From Todiramphus chloris collaris (lineage: Eukaryota > Chordata > Aves > Coraciiformes > Alcedinidae): DNA of 64,000 bases. Position numbers and translations under genes: made by a program. The notes below the pieces were generated by a model. That model did not search any database. It saw nothing but the letters and a program-made list of their open reading frames with translations, and was not told where the DNA came from. Shown here one piece after another: positions 11,720 through 22,900 of the stretch. The DNA lies in contig JANVCC010000018.1 of NCBI GenBank assembly GCA_025345505.1, positions 8,710,998 to 8,774,997 of the forward strand. Direction: 5' to 3'. The first letter of the stretch is position 1. Each line of letters opens with the position of its first letter.

Positions 11720-11865
11720 TTATTTTATTTCAGTTATGAAATTGTTTTCATCTCAACTTGCGAGTCTCCTTAGCTTTAATCCTCCAATTCTCTCCCCTGT
11801 TCCTTGGGGTGGGGGGAAGGTGAGTGAGCAGCTTTTGGTGTTGGGCTGCAGGCCGGGTTTAGACA

Positions 11866-13130
11866 TGGACACCACCCTAACCTCATGGGTAAGTCTGCTG
11901 ATTCTTTCCACAACCTCAGAGGTTAATAACGCTGATGCATTTGTTTTATTTTCCAGCTACAGGATGCTTTTGATGATAGGGGCTGTGGAGTTATAAAAAT
12001 GCAACATATGGTGCGGCTTGCTAAGCAAGCAGATAAATAGGCAGCACTTGGACTTCTTCACGAGCACACCAATACCGTGTGCACAGCCTCTCCAGGTCAA
12101 AGACAGATTCCAGCAGCATGCAGGGGCCAAGCAGACACTTCTGTTTGGGGAGAAAAGCCCTGGGTTTTGAAGCATTTTCACAGGCACTTGGCAGCATTTG
12201 GCCAGACGCTGCTCTGCGTGTGTGACAAGCTGTGCCTCAGGGAGGGCTTGCAGCTCAGGTCCTTCTCTGGTTTTGCTGTCTCGGGTGGCAAGCTGCCAGC
12301 TGCTTACTCCTTGTTACTATCTGAATAAATTGGATTATCCAGGAAGCCAACCAGGGATAAAAATGCCATTAAAGAAGTAATTCATTTAGACATAGGACTA
12401 TTTAGGATATATTTGGGCTTTCAGGAACTCCAGCCCAGAGCTTTTTAACCCTTCATAGGCCACATGAGAATGATTCACGTTTCAAAATCAGTTTTTCATG
12501 GTTTGCATCACTTCTGGCAACCTCGACTCCTGTGCCAGGAAGCCTGCAGCCCTGTGGTGGTATTTACGCTCTACTTAACAAAAGGTTTCCCGTGGCAATA
12601 GCCGGGCAGAGAAAACAACCAGGATTTAGGAAGGAACTCCACTTACGAAGTTTCCCTTTTTTGTTTGTCTTGTGAGTTTTATGCTCCAGACTTCTTGTTT
12701 CTCTATAAGCAGCAGCAGATCATTCTGTATCCACCACCTTTGGATCTCTCTTCATTTTTACAGACCTCCACCACATCCCCGACTTCTCCAGCTGTTTCTT
12801 ACTAATCCCTTTAATTGGGATTGAAAGCCCAAATCCACTCACCAGATCCTCTTTTAGTGGCTGCTTCTCTCTAGGGGCACCACTGGACGCCTCTGTGTAA
12901 CCACTCGGGGTGCAGAGTGTGTCTGGGGAGTGGTTCCATGGATGCAGCAGTAGCAGCAGCTGGTTTCTATAGCTTTTCCAGTATTTCCCAGTATCTCCTT
13001 AGGTTTCTGCCATGATACTGAGGCATGAGCAGAGGAGAGCAGAAAGCTGCGCCCCGTGCAAAGCTTTTTTTCCTCAGTGTTTCCCTGCAGAAGCTGCGCA
13101 CACCCGTGCAGAGAAGCACCGAGGAAAAAA
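11866..13130. other. Intergenic, no gene recognised
   Basis: This is a unique-looking sequence between the solo LTR and the CpG-rich HS1BP3 promoter region. No exon-like frame or known repeat is recognised. Confidence 0.55.
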
Positions 13131-13350
13131 AGCACCCAAAAAGCACCCAGAAGCGGAAAAATGAAGCGGGGCTCCAAAGGCCAAGGCCAGGTGCAGGCGC
13201 TGGTGAGGGCCAGCAGAAGCACCGGCTGCTTGCGGCTTTCTTTCCAAAAGAGAGGCCGGAGCAAAGAGCACAACTGAGCAGGTTGGCAGCAGCCTCTGCT
13301 CTCCGCCCCGGCGGAGAAAGGACAAAGGGCAAAGCGCTGCCACCGGGGAG

Positions 13351-13460
13351 GCACCCAGGCATGGGGCAGGCACCCAGGCATGGGGCAGGCACCCANNNNN
13401 NNNNNAGGCACCCAGGCATGGGGCAGGCACCCAGGCATGGGGCAGGCACCCAGGCGCGGG
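13351..13460. repeat. 19-bp minisatellite with assembly gap
   Basis: The unit gcacccaggcatggggcag (19 bp) is repeated head to tail, almost without mismatch, on both sides of a run of 10 N at 13396-13405. The last unit diverges (caggcgcgggg). The 10-N run looks like a placeholder gap, so the true array may be longer. All-frame open reading through the array is a by-product of the 19-bp period and lack of stops, not evidence of a protein. Confidence 0.95.
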
Positions 13461-13649
13461 GCTGCTGGTTAGTAAAAAAGCAGCGCGGTGCCGAGCGTTT
13501 GAAGGCAGCTGCCGCTGCCGCTGCCGCTGAGCAGAAGGGCAAACGGGCGGCACGGGCACTCGCGGGCAGCGTTTCGGTCCCGCGGAGGAAAAGGGAAGCG
13601 AGCGGAGGGAAGTTCGTGGAGCTCCATGCCAAAACACTCGCCCGGCGGT

Positions 13650-13731
13650 GTAGTCGTGGCCGAGTGGTTAAGGCGATGGACTAGAAATCCATTGGGGTCT
13701 CCCCGCGCAGGTTCGAATCCTGCCGACTACG
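13650..13731 (+). tRNA. tRNA-Ser (anticodon AGA)
   Basis: This is an 82-nt gene without intron. The acceptor arms GTAGTCG (13650-13656) and CGACTAC (13724-13730) pair over seven bases, with discriminator G at 13731. The A box TGGCCGAGTGG lies at 13657-13667 and the B box GGTTCGAATCC at 13710-13720; both match the Pol III internal-promoter consensus. The anticodon stem ATGGA/TCCAT encloses the loop CTAGAAA, giving anticodon AGA at 13683-13685. Position 34 A is expected to become inosine and to read UCU, UCC and UCA. The long variable arm (ttggggtctccccgc region) is the hallmark of serine tRNAs. There is no sign of pseudogene decay. The gene lies about 215 bp upstream of the HS1BP3 ATG on the same strand. 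Confidence 0.97.
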
Positions 13732-13739
13732 ACCTTAAC

Positions 13740-13743
13740 TTTT
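13740..13743 (+). terminator. Pol III terminator of tRNA-Ser
   Basis: TTTT on the coding strand starts nine bases after the tRNA 3' end, and a second TTTT follows at 13745-13748. This is the normal Pol III stop arrangement. Confidence 0.8.
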
Positions 13744-13779
13744 ATTTTCACCCCCGTCCCGGACGTTTTCCTCTCGCCG

Positions 13780-13946
13780 CTCTTCGCAGCGCTCGTTTTA
13801 CACCAAAGCCGCCCGCCGCCAAACATCCGGCAGGGCGGCCGCGGCCGGCCCTAGTTCAAGGGAGGCGGGACCCCGTGACAGCCCGACGCGGCCTCCCTGC
13901 CCGGACCGCCGCCGATCCGGAGCAGCGACGCCGCTTTCCCAGCGCC
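13780..13946 (+). promoter_or_regulatory. Putative HS1BP3 core promoter and 5' UTR
   Basis: This GC-rich, TATA-less stretch runs directly upstream of the HS1BP3 start codon. It has Sp1-like words (agggcggccg near 13832, gggaggcgggac near 13860). No start site can be placed from sequence alone. The start codon context is agcgccATGc, which is not an ideal Kozak sequence. Confidence 0.5.
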
Positions 13947-13987
13947 ATGCAGCACAGCCCGGCGCCCGCCGTGCTGGTCACCACCAG
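13947..13987 (+). CDS. HS1BP3: HS1BP3 coding exon 1
   Basis: This exon encodes [13 protein letters not shown] plus two bases of Arg-14. The donor is CAG|gtaccg. The start was chosen because the residues after it match the MQSPAVLVT-type N-terminus of mammalian HS1BP3, and the frame joins exactly to exon 2. The frame stays open upstream to about 13626 through GC-rich DNA and the tRNA gene, but that extension is not protein-like. Confidence 0.92.
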
Positions 13988-16900
13988 GTACCGGGGAGGG
14001 CAGAGCGGCAGCGGCCCCGCCGCCCGCCTGAAGCTCGCCGGGCGCTATGAACGGGAGCTGCGGCCGCGCAGCCGCCCGCTGCGGCCTTTCCTCCGGGGGC
14101 AGGGCCCGCGCAGCCCTCCCCGCAGCAGCGGTGCCGGGGAAGGGACGGGACGGGCCGGGGCGCGGCGCCGCACGGAGACCGCGGACGCTGAGGGCGGCTG
14201 AGGGAGGCGGCAGAGCTGACGGGAGGCCGAGGGCAGGCGGAGGGCAGGCCGAGGGCAGGCGGAGGGCAGGCCGGGGGCAGGCCGAGGGGCGGCGGGCGCT
14301 GAGGAGGAGCTGAGGCGAGGCCGCGGTGGGTGTTGGGTCGCTGGTGCGTGGATTTGCCCCGGGACAGTTCGGATATATGCGGCTCCTCCGCTCTCTGGCC
14401 TTTCACAGCCAGGAGAGACCAGCGCTGTCCGGCCCATCTTGTGTAACGGCTGGGCTTCGGGTCCTTTTCTCCTGCGGTAACGTGGGGTTGTTGCCCTGCC
14501 ACGTTGACGCCGATGGGGGCACAGCGTGTGCTCCCACCCTCCAGAAACATCTTTTCCTCCTCAGTATTTTGAGGTGCGTCGGAAGGAATTAAAATCCACC
14601 CTGGAGCATACAGCAGTGTGGTGGAGGTGTGGTATGGTCAGTGCTTTTGGATGACCCCCGGTCCTCGCTGCCATGCCCAGCACGGCAACCCTCGTGTCCA
14701 CCAGGTCTGCCCTGAAGTTAGCCCAGCAGCGGGCAGAACAAAACCGTGCCCTGGTGGGTGCAGAGGTGCTGTTTTCAGGTGCATTACATTGTTAAAACCT
14801 GGATTTGCATAGATGTGAATAAACCCTCAAGAGAAACATCTCGAGAATAAAATGCAGAGAAACAGTAGAAAGTTCTCCCTCTTTTTTTCTGTTTTTTTTT
14901 TTTTTTCCTTTTTAATTTTTACCCACACGAGGTATTTGGGACCACATGAAAACAGTTCCCTATCAGATACGACAGGAGAAATGGAAGTGTTGATTCAGCA
15001 AGGTCCTGACTCTCGCATCTACCTCCTAAGACATAAGTAGCCAAGTATTTCAATCACATTAACTTCAAAGCTATTATTTTAATCCTTAAATATCTGGCTG
15101 TATCAGGGCTTGACTTCCTTTGGAGCAGTGGCCTTCAGCCTTCAAACGTATCTGACTTAACTTACATACATGTTTTGTGGGCCTGACTTCCTATTATGTT
15201 TAACCTTGGAAATGGAAATCTGAATTTATTTTACAGTCAACAGACTTTGCCACATGCAGATTGTCCCCCTGATACTGGAATGCTTTCAGTGATAAAACGG
15301 TATATATGTATGTGTGGGATTAAGGCTTTAGCAGGTGAATATATGTTTTTAGTTTGTGAGATAAGATAGCTGTATAGTTGTGACCTTTTTCACCCTTTAT
15401 ATACACACTGGGTTTGGGAATAGGATTCCTAATTGCTGTGTTAATATAAATAAATAATCTGTAATCTTGTAGTTAGACTAGATATAAAAATGTTTGCTGT
15501 CCAATTTGCATTTGTGTGTAGTATTTTGCCTTCCCTTAATGGAACAATCCCTTCCTGAATGTGTTCAAGGCCAGGCCGCCTGGAACTCTGAACAGCCTGG
15601 TCTAGTGGAAGGTGTCCCTGCGCATGGCAAGGGGCTTAGAACTAGATGATTTTTAACTCCCTTTGAACCCAAAGCATCCTATAGTTCTGTGATATGATTC
15701 TATGAATAAACTAGTTGCATAGGGTTTTTCTCCTTTTACTATGACCTGGGTCATCTCAGTTTGTTCCCTTTTGGGCAGAGGTTGTTGGAGCTGGGTGCTG
15801 CTGAGAGGGCTGAGTTTCTCAAGGCAGAAAGTGCAGAGTCTGTTTTCCTGGCCACACGAAGACTGGAATAAAGTTTCTCTAGTCACAGCACTTAGGTCTG
15901 TTACTTTGCTTTCTTGCTTGCAATGGCTGCTTTCCCCACCTCTCCCCTCTTGGCCTTTCAGCCCAGAAAGCAGATTAATTAAAGTACAAAGCCTCTGTGT
16001 TATAGCAAATCAAAAGACAGGAATGAAAAACTAGCTCTTCGTGAATTGTGGAAACTACTCTGTTCAGCTGACCTTGATATGGTCTCCCCTTCCTTTGCCC
16101 CTGAGGATCCTGCTTGATGTGATTGTGCATGCACACTGCTACTGGTATGGATGGTCTTGCAGTCAGGTGAAGTGACTCACGTTAGGAAAGTGAACTGTCT
16201 GCCCAAGTCTCCCCTGAACCACCTGTGCTGTAGCAAAAGCATAACTTGGAGATACACAAGCTAGATTTAAATAAGGTGTAGGAGCAATAAACTCTGCGTC
16301 CAATTTGAAGAACCAGCTTTCTCATTTTGCTTCCTTTTGAAAGCTACTAGGGTAAAAATAATTGTGTTTGATGTGAAAAATGCAGTGAAGCTATACTCTG
16401 CTTTGGGATTTGTAGGTGTTGCTTCCACTGGAGTAACAACAAGTCTCAAATGTATTCAAACACTGGAGGCTGCTTATTTTGAAACAAAGGCATTACAAGA
16501 ACTAGTGTGGGCTTTGGATATGATGCTGTATCTACCTCAGCCTCCCTGCTGATTACTGTTAATTTATAATCATTTTTTTTATATTTAAAAACCACACTAT
16601 CCTGCTGCTATGGAAGAGGTAATGGGGGTAGGCTCAGTGTAAGAGATGATAATGAAGTAAGTGGTCACAAGGCCTAAAGCAAACAAACAAAAATGTAGCT
16701 ATTCCCCCTCCTCCTAATCTCTTGCCATTACAGTCATTTTAGCTCAGACTTTTAACAACTTTACAAGAAAAACCTGGGTGTGGGTAAGGTATGTACTAAC
16801 TTCAAGACATCTTTAGAACTTTGATGCATTAGCTCTTACACTGAAGTTGTTGGGTCATCTGAGTCCAGCTGTATGTGGTTGGTGTTGCAAGCTAAATAAA

Positions 16901-19900
16901 GCCATTCAGGAAGGATGGTTTACTGTGGGCTTTTTTTTTTCCTTTTATTTACATCAGAGGTGAAAAGCAGGTTCATTTGTCATTTATACTCTGCCTGTGG
17001 CTGTGTGAAGTAAGTTACTACCTTCCGACAGCTGTTGTAGCTGCTGTCACAACTTTTAAGTGACTACACATCTGGAGAACATTTCCTCTGTTGCAGATAC
17101 ACTCTAAAAAACCCCGGATTCAGCTGATCTTACTGGCAGGTGTCCATTGAGTCAGCGTTTTGGCTGCCACTGAAAAAAACAACACTCCAGATAATAACTG
17201 TTACTTGCAGGTTGGACAGACTGCTGTCTGAAAGCCAGGCACCTGTGTGTTTGTACATAAGCACTATTGATTCTGTGTTCAGAGCCCAACAGTGTGAAAC
17301 TGAGAACAAAATTTTGTCTGATAGTGTAAAGTCAAGCCCTTGACTGGCAGAAAATGAGAACAGAATCAGAGCAAAGAGAACGGTGTTTAGGTATCTAGTA
17401 TAAAATCTTGTCTCTTGTTTTAAGCATTGCTTACAAAGAGGACTGGGTACCAAATTGGGCCTGTGCCCTTGCTGGCTGATGTGTAGAGAACTCTGAAGAT
17501 AATCTCTTTAAAAAGCGTTTTATTCAGTTTCGTGTGAGATTTAGATTTCTTGGGAGAACTCAAGTTTCAAAAGAACTGTTCAAGTTTTGACATGGGGAGT
17601 CTTTTGAAGCTTTGTTTGAAATTAGATTGTTTGCACCTCTTTGAAGTGTATTTTAAGTTCATACGCCTCATGTATCCTTAGGTGAAAGGGCACCTTTAAT
17701 GAATCTAAATTTCCTGAAAAAAAAAAAGAGTCAGGAATTCCACAAAACACCTCTGCAATCCACAGGAAGTCCAGGGAAGATGGGACTTGATGTTCCTCAT
17801 ATGGCTAAGGTTAAAAAAAAACCATAGGAAGGATGCACTCAGAGATGTGTTCAAAGAGTATTCAATGCTCTGGATGATAAACCTCTTTCTGATTCTGGCA
17901 GAGCTCTTGATTCCAGCAACAGCAGTAGTGTGTGTGCTGTCGCTTGGCGTAGGGGTAACTTTGGGGAAAGGCCCACTGATCAGTTTTAGTTTCCAGTCTA
18001 TTGAAACAGACTGTTTATTTCATTAAATGTACCGTCCTCTCGTGCCCCAGGAGCAGCTGCTTGGTCTTGCTCCTGTAGTTGGAGCACTGTAATACGGTCC
18101 TGGCATTCGTCTTGCAAAAATGTCATCAATAGTTCCTTGGGTGAGAATCCAGGGGGAAGGAGACACCAGGGTTCCGTGGATCTGGAGCTGATAGGAGAAG
18201 AAAACGTGCTGCGTAAAGTGCAGCAGCAGTTCCCCTGTAGCATTTCCCTCCGAGAGGAGCCAAGGGTGGTTCTGACTGTTGGCAACTCTCAGAGGTTAAC
18301 ACCATGATTCTTTGTCTACTTTAACAGGTTGGAAAAAGACAGCTGTCTTTTTTTTCCTAGTGGGATTTTCTGTGGGAAAGCTGAGATGCTTTAGCTAGTG
18401 TACCCTTTCTGCTATTGGGCAACGAGACTGACAATCAGATGGTCAAAACTAGAGGACAGCTCCAAGAGATCCTGTACTCCTTTAACTTGCTCAGTCCTGC
18501 TAGGTGTTTGTCTCGTTTTCCTCAAGGATCTCTGTGGATGGAAACTCTGGTTGGCCCAGCAGTAGGCTCCAGCAGCTTCTCTTTGTATTTTGGGCTTTAA
18601 TCTAGTTCCATGGTTGGCTCTTAAACCTCAGGTTGTCCCTGCACTCCAGCAATCTCCTTCTTCCTTTCGTGGCCCCTTTCAGCTATTGTCTCTGCCATTC
18701 CTGGAGATGTCCTAAGGCTAAGGAGAGCTGGATAGGGCTTGGTGTGCACAGACTTTTGCTTCAAGACAAGCCATGGTGAGAGACTTCTCATCTGCCCTGC
18801 TGGGTGGGAGAGCACCTTCATCTCCTGTGAGTGAAGTCCTGTTCTGAATGAATTCCCATCTTCTGCTCCCTGAAATGCCGTGTTCCTGTCACTTTGTCTG
18901 CAGTGGCCAGTGGCAGATGCTTTGGGACAGACATAGGAAGCAGGCCATGTCCAAATTTGTATCATTGCGGAGTAGGAACAGTATTGGAGTAGGGTCTGTT
19001 TGGTGGCCTGTTGAAATGGGAGTCTTTGCTGTGACATTCTGAAGCTTTGAAATGGATCCTCAGAGGGGATGTTAAATGTCTTTGTGCCAGTGCCTGAACT
19101 CTGTGTGCATTTTCTTCTCTAGGCAAATTCAGAATACGCACACGGGGCTGGATTTGTCGGTGCCAGAATACCAGGAAATCCGTGGGAAGATGATGTCTGG
19201 CCACGTAGAGTATCACATTGTCGTCGTGACCCGACTGGCTGCCTTCAAATCAGCAAAGCACAAGCCTGAAGATGTAGTTCAATTTATGGTAAATGTTTAA
19301 TCAGTGCTGTGTTAGTGATCACTTTCTTAATCGGCTTTGATTATTTTGGCCCTGATGTAGCAGATACTTTGTCAGCACAGCCTCCCTGGATCAAGGTTCT
19401 TGGTAGGAAAATGCAGTCTGTACCATTCTGCAACAGGAGTATTAAACGTATATTAATTGAACTTTTTATTCCAGGAGCTCAAGGCAACAGCAACTGTTTG
19501 TTGTTGCCTTTAAGGCTTTTTGCATTATCAGTCAACAAATAGGAACCAGTTCAGCTTTTTATAAGTTGTGCTACAAAATTTATTTCTCTAATATGTGTAG
19601 GAGCACTGGGACTTGGTGCATAAATGTTAAATAAATATATAATAGTTTACTGGAATGGAGAGGGATTTGTGGGGCAATAAGATGAATTAACCTTGCAGTA
19701 AGGTAGCCGTGACCTCTTAGCCTTGACATGTTTTTTAAAATCCTTAGTAAGAGAGTTTTACAAGGGAGTGTCCATATAAAACATTATTGAGTTGGATTGT
19801 CTTTTTCATGATAGCTGCAGAGTAAAGGTTTGAAACCATAGCACATGAGATTCGTTTTACTTAAGTCATCTGTAGCACATGCACATCCACCTGAGCCATC

Positions 19901-22900
19901 TTACCTGGGCCTGTCTATTGAGTCGATGGAAAAAGGTGCATTTAGGGTCCATTTCATGTGATGAAGGGACTGTAAGAGGACACACCCTGTTGCCTACTGT
20001 GAACATCTGTTCTTTTCAGATGTTTTGAGGATAACTGTAATGTCAGAGTGATGTGAGTGTGTGGTTACCCAGCAGAGCATTCGCCCTAGTGTAACTCACA
20101 CTCTGTAGCAGATAGCTGATAAATGGATATTTACACAGTCTGATTTTGCAGAGAAAGCCAAATCTGTCAAGGCTGTGAAGAGGTGCACAATGAGGAGATC
20201 TCATAGATTTATTGCACTCCTTACACTATCTATAACTTCATGGTAAAGCAGCAGTGCTGGCAGAAGAGTCTGTTCTGTTTTCCCTCCTTGTCCCTGCAGT
20301 TCTTCCTTCATCGTTCTCGCTCCTGCAGTGTTTCCTTCTGTGTGCCAGAGTCATGTGGCTGTTCTGTAAGGTCAGCTCAGCAACTGGTTCTGGCTAAAAA
20401 GGGGTCTTTGGGGGTTTGTTATTTAGTATTAATTTACATCTGTTTCTTGAGCCTGCAAGTTGCACAGCCCCTTTAAATTTTGTTTCAGGACAGGGGAAGT
20501 GCCCGACATGGACAGGCGAGAAGAGAGGATGTGGAATCCCTTCTTTTCTGCAGCAATGCCTGCCTATATTATGTAATATTTCCATGCAGCTCTGTGCAAG
20601 AAAGAACCTGACTAAACCTGAGGTGTTAAACTGAGCTATTGTCACGTAACATTTTGCTTCTCTTAAAAAAAACGTAGGTAAAACCAGCTTGTCTATAAAG
20701 AGGAGAAACAGACTTCCTACTGGGGCCCCCCTGCTTGCTGAGATTGTCCATTCCCATGTCCACCCTCTCTAGAAGGTTATTCAGCACTTAGTTGCCCTTC
20801 TGAAGTGAAATGAATCTTTCTGATTTCTTCTCTGGTCAGACCTCCTGACTTTCCATTCTTCATGAAGAAGAAAACTGTTGTAGTCCTGTAGTGACAGGAG
20901 TAACATTTATCTCATCAGATACAATTTTTTTCAGCTAAGTCTGGTACATTACATAGTTTGGTGTGTGAGAGTAATTGAAAAGCTTGAGTGGGGAGGTTGG
21001 AGGGTGGATGCTTTGCATCAATTCATTGCAGAGAGTCTTTCTGTGTGTATTACTGGAAGGGATGGAAGGATTCACCTGTCCTAACTTTCCTCTCTGTAGG
21101 TTTGATATTTTATTATGCATTTGTCCCTGCTTTTATGGTCAGCAGGGAGAAGAGGCATGAGGTGACTCATCCTCTGGAAATGCCTCTCCTTTGACCGTGA
21201 AGGGAAAGCATTCTACATTTGAGACAGGTGGGTTAGGGGACCTCAACTCCAGGCTAAAATGTTTAAGGCTTAATTGAGGTGCACACAATTAACCATCTAT
21301 ATCACTGGAGGAGCCCTGGGATTTTCCACCTAGCCTTCACAAGGTTGTGGGTCTCCCATAGAATCATGGAATGGTTTGATTTGGAAGGGACCTTAAAGAT
21401 CATCCAATTCCAACCCTCCCACCATGGGCAGGGATACTTCCCACTAGACCAGGTTGCTCAGAGCCTCATCCAGCCTGGTCTTAAACACTTCAATGGATGA
21501 GGCGTTCACAACTTCTCTGGACAACCTGTTCCAGTGTCTCACCACCCTCATGGAAAAGAACTTCTTCCTAATGTCTAATCTAAGTCTACCCCACTCTAGT
21601 TTAAAACCATTGCCCCTTGTCCTATCACCACATGCCCTTATAAAAAAGTCCCTCTCCAGCTTTCTTGTAGGCCCCCTTCAGGTACTGGAAAGCCACAATA
21701 AGGTCTCCCTGTAGCCTTCTCCAGGCTGAACAACCCCAACTTGCCCAGCCTGTTCTCATAGGATAGGTGCTCCAGCCCTCTGATCATCTTTGTGGCCTTC
21801 TCTGGACCTTCTCAACAGATCCATGTCCTTCTTGTGCTGGGGACTTCAGAGCTGGACACAGACTCGAGGTGGGGTCTCACAAGAGCAGAGGTCCTGTGTG
21901 ATTTTTCCTGCCCCACGCATACCGATCGGATACACCAAAGCATCTCAGATGGCATGAGATGCTTGTCTTTAGGCAGAACAATCTACTTTCTGCGATTCAA
22001 TGTCTGCATTTGCTGCTGATTTGTAAGCTCCCAGCCTAGTCAGTGCAGTACTGTTGAGAAGAATGTAGGGGGGAATCCACTTTGCATAACATACATGGCT
22101 GGTACCATTTGAGGAACCCCCAGTTACCTTCGGTATCCACAGGAGCTGGCAGATGTGACAGAGGACATAAAGGCTTTGATACCACCCTGGAACAGAGTGA
22201 GGTGAGATATAGTACACCATCCAGAGTACCACTGGCTGCCTCTCTTCAGGTAAATTGAGTTTCACATCTTGCCAAAATGGAGTGACTATGTCTGTCATGG
22301 GATCTGAGACATCTCCTGCATGTAGGCAGTTGTCTTCACCTGCAGGCAAGTCCTAGCACAGCGGCTGCCAGGTGAGGTGAGTAGCACTCATAGTGTCTGT
22401 GTAGTGCCCTGTTGTGCTGGAGGTCCTACCAGCACAAACAAGAACTGCCACCCTTCCCCGGAGAGTCTGCAGGTGAAGCATAAGAGAACCAGGTGGCTGA
22501 GGAGCAGCAGAGAAGAATGAGGTTACATTGGGCAGCAGATCTAACACATCAAATTTATATCACTAGGTGGAGTGAGAAGAGACATCCGAGGGAGAAAAAG
22601 AACTGAATGTGTGTCTGTTCTGCCTGCCCTTGTCTGGGAACAGCATGGGAGAGGGAACATTCTTTTTTGACACTGTTAAAATTACCAAATTGGAGAGGCT
22701 GGAGGAAGGAGCCAATGTCACAGTGCTGAGATGACAGGTAGGTTAGGCTAGAGAAGATAGATGGGCATGGTAGGATTTTCATTGTCTCTGGATATGTTAA
22801 TCCACTTCTGGCTACTTCAGGAGCCACATCTGTGTTTTGAGACCCTTTGTCTTTCTTCTTCCTCCTCCTCCTCCTTCTTTCCTCATTCTCTCCCTGAAAT

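Larger units (their letters stand above)
6969..11865 (+). mobile_element. Solo ERVL-type LTR, split by a CR1 insertion
   Basis: The left part (6969-7360) starts with TGTCCTAG and carries phrases typical of avian class III (ERVL) LTRs: ttttggctgggatagagata, gtagctgtgttttgg, tcatgctcagtatatgga and attgctcatttgtatatttg. The right part (11711-11865) resumes the same LTR with ttattttatttcagttatga, atctcaacttgcgagtc, ggtggggggaaggtgagtga and a final GACA. Subtracting the 4350-bp CR1 and one copy of the duplicated target leaves about 540 bp with TG...CA ends. No gag, pol or primer-binding site flanks it, so it is a solo LTR. A clean 5-bp flanking duplication is not seen. The family assignment is by recognition of conserved phrases. 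Confidence 0.8.
13130..14530. promoter_or_regulatory. CpG island over tRNA-Ser and HS1BP3 exon 1
   Basis: Base composition turns strongly G+C and CpG rich here, compared with the AT-rich flanks, peaking at about 13500-14330. The stretch covers the tRNA gene, the presumed 5' UTR, exon 1 and the start of intron 1. CpG-island promoters are usual for broadly expressed vertebrate genes. The limits are by eye. Confidence 0.75.
13988..19122 (+). other. HS1BP3: HS1BP3 intron 1
   Basis: This 5135-bp intron has donor gtaccg and acceptor cattttcttctctag. Its first 550 bp are CpG rich and hold an 11-bp tandem repeat (14229-14288). A CR1 piece lies at 15546-15704, and there are poly-T runs near 14881 and 16930. 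I recognise no gene in the rest. Confidence 0.85.

Noticed and set aside
13351..13460. Possible CRISPR-like array
   Set aside because: The units are directly adjacent with no unique spacers, and the genome is a vertebrate. It is a minisatellite.
13025..13684. Long open frames on both strands across the 19-bp minisatellite
   Set aside because: They are produced by a stop-free GC-rich repeat with 19-bp period and by bridging of the N gap. There are no family features, and the tRNA gene overlaps one end.
13626..14201. A 191-codon frame containing HS1BP3 exon 1
   Set aside because: Only 13947-13987 is coding. The rest is 5' flank (including part of the tRNA) and intron 1 read-through after a clear GT donor.
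21969..22349. 126-codon minus frame after the intron 2 CR1
   Set aside because: No family resemblance. It starts beside a repeat and has no splice or start context.
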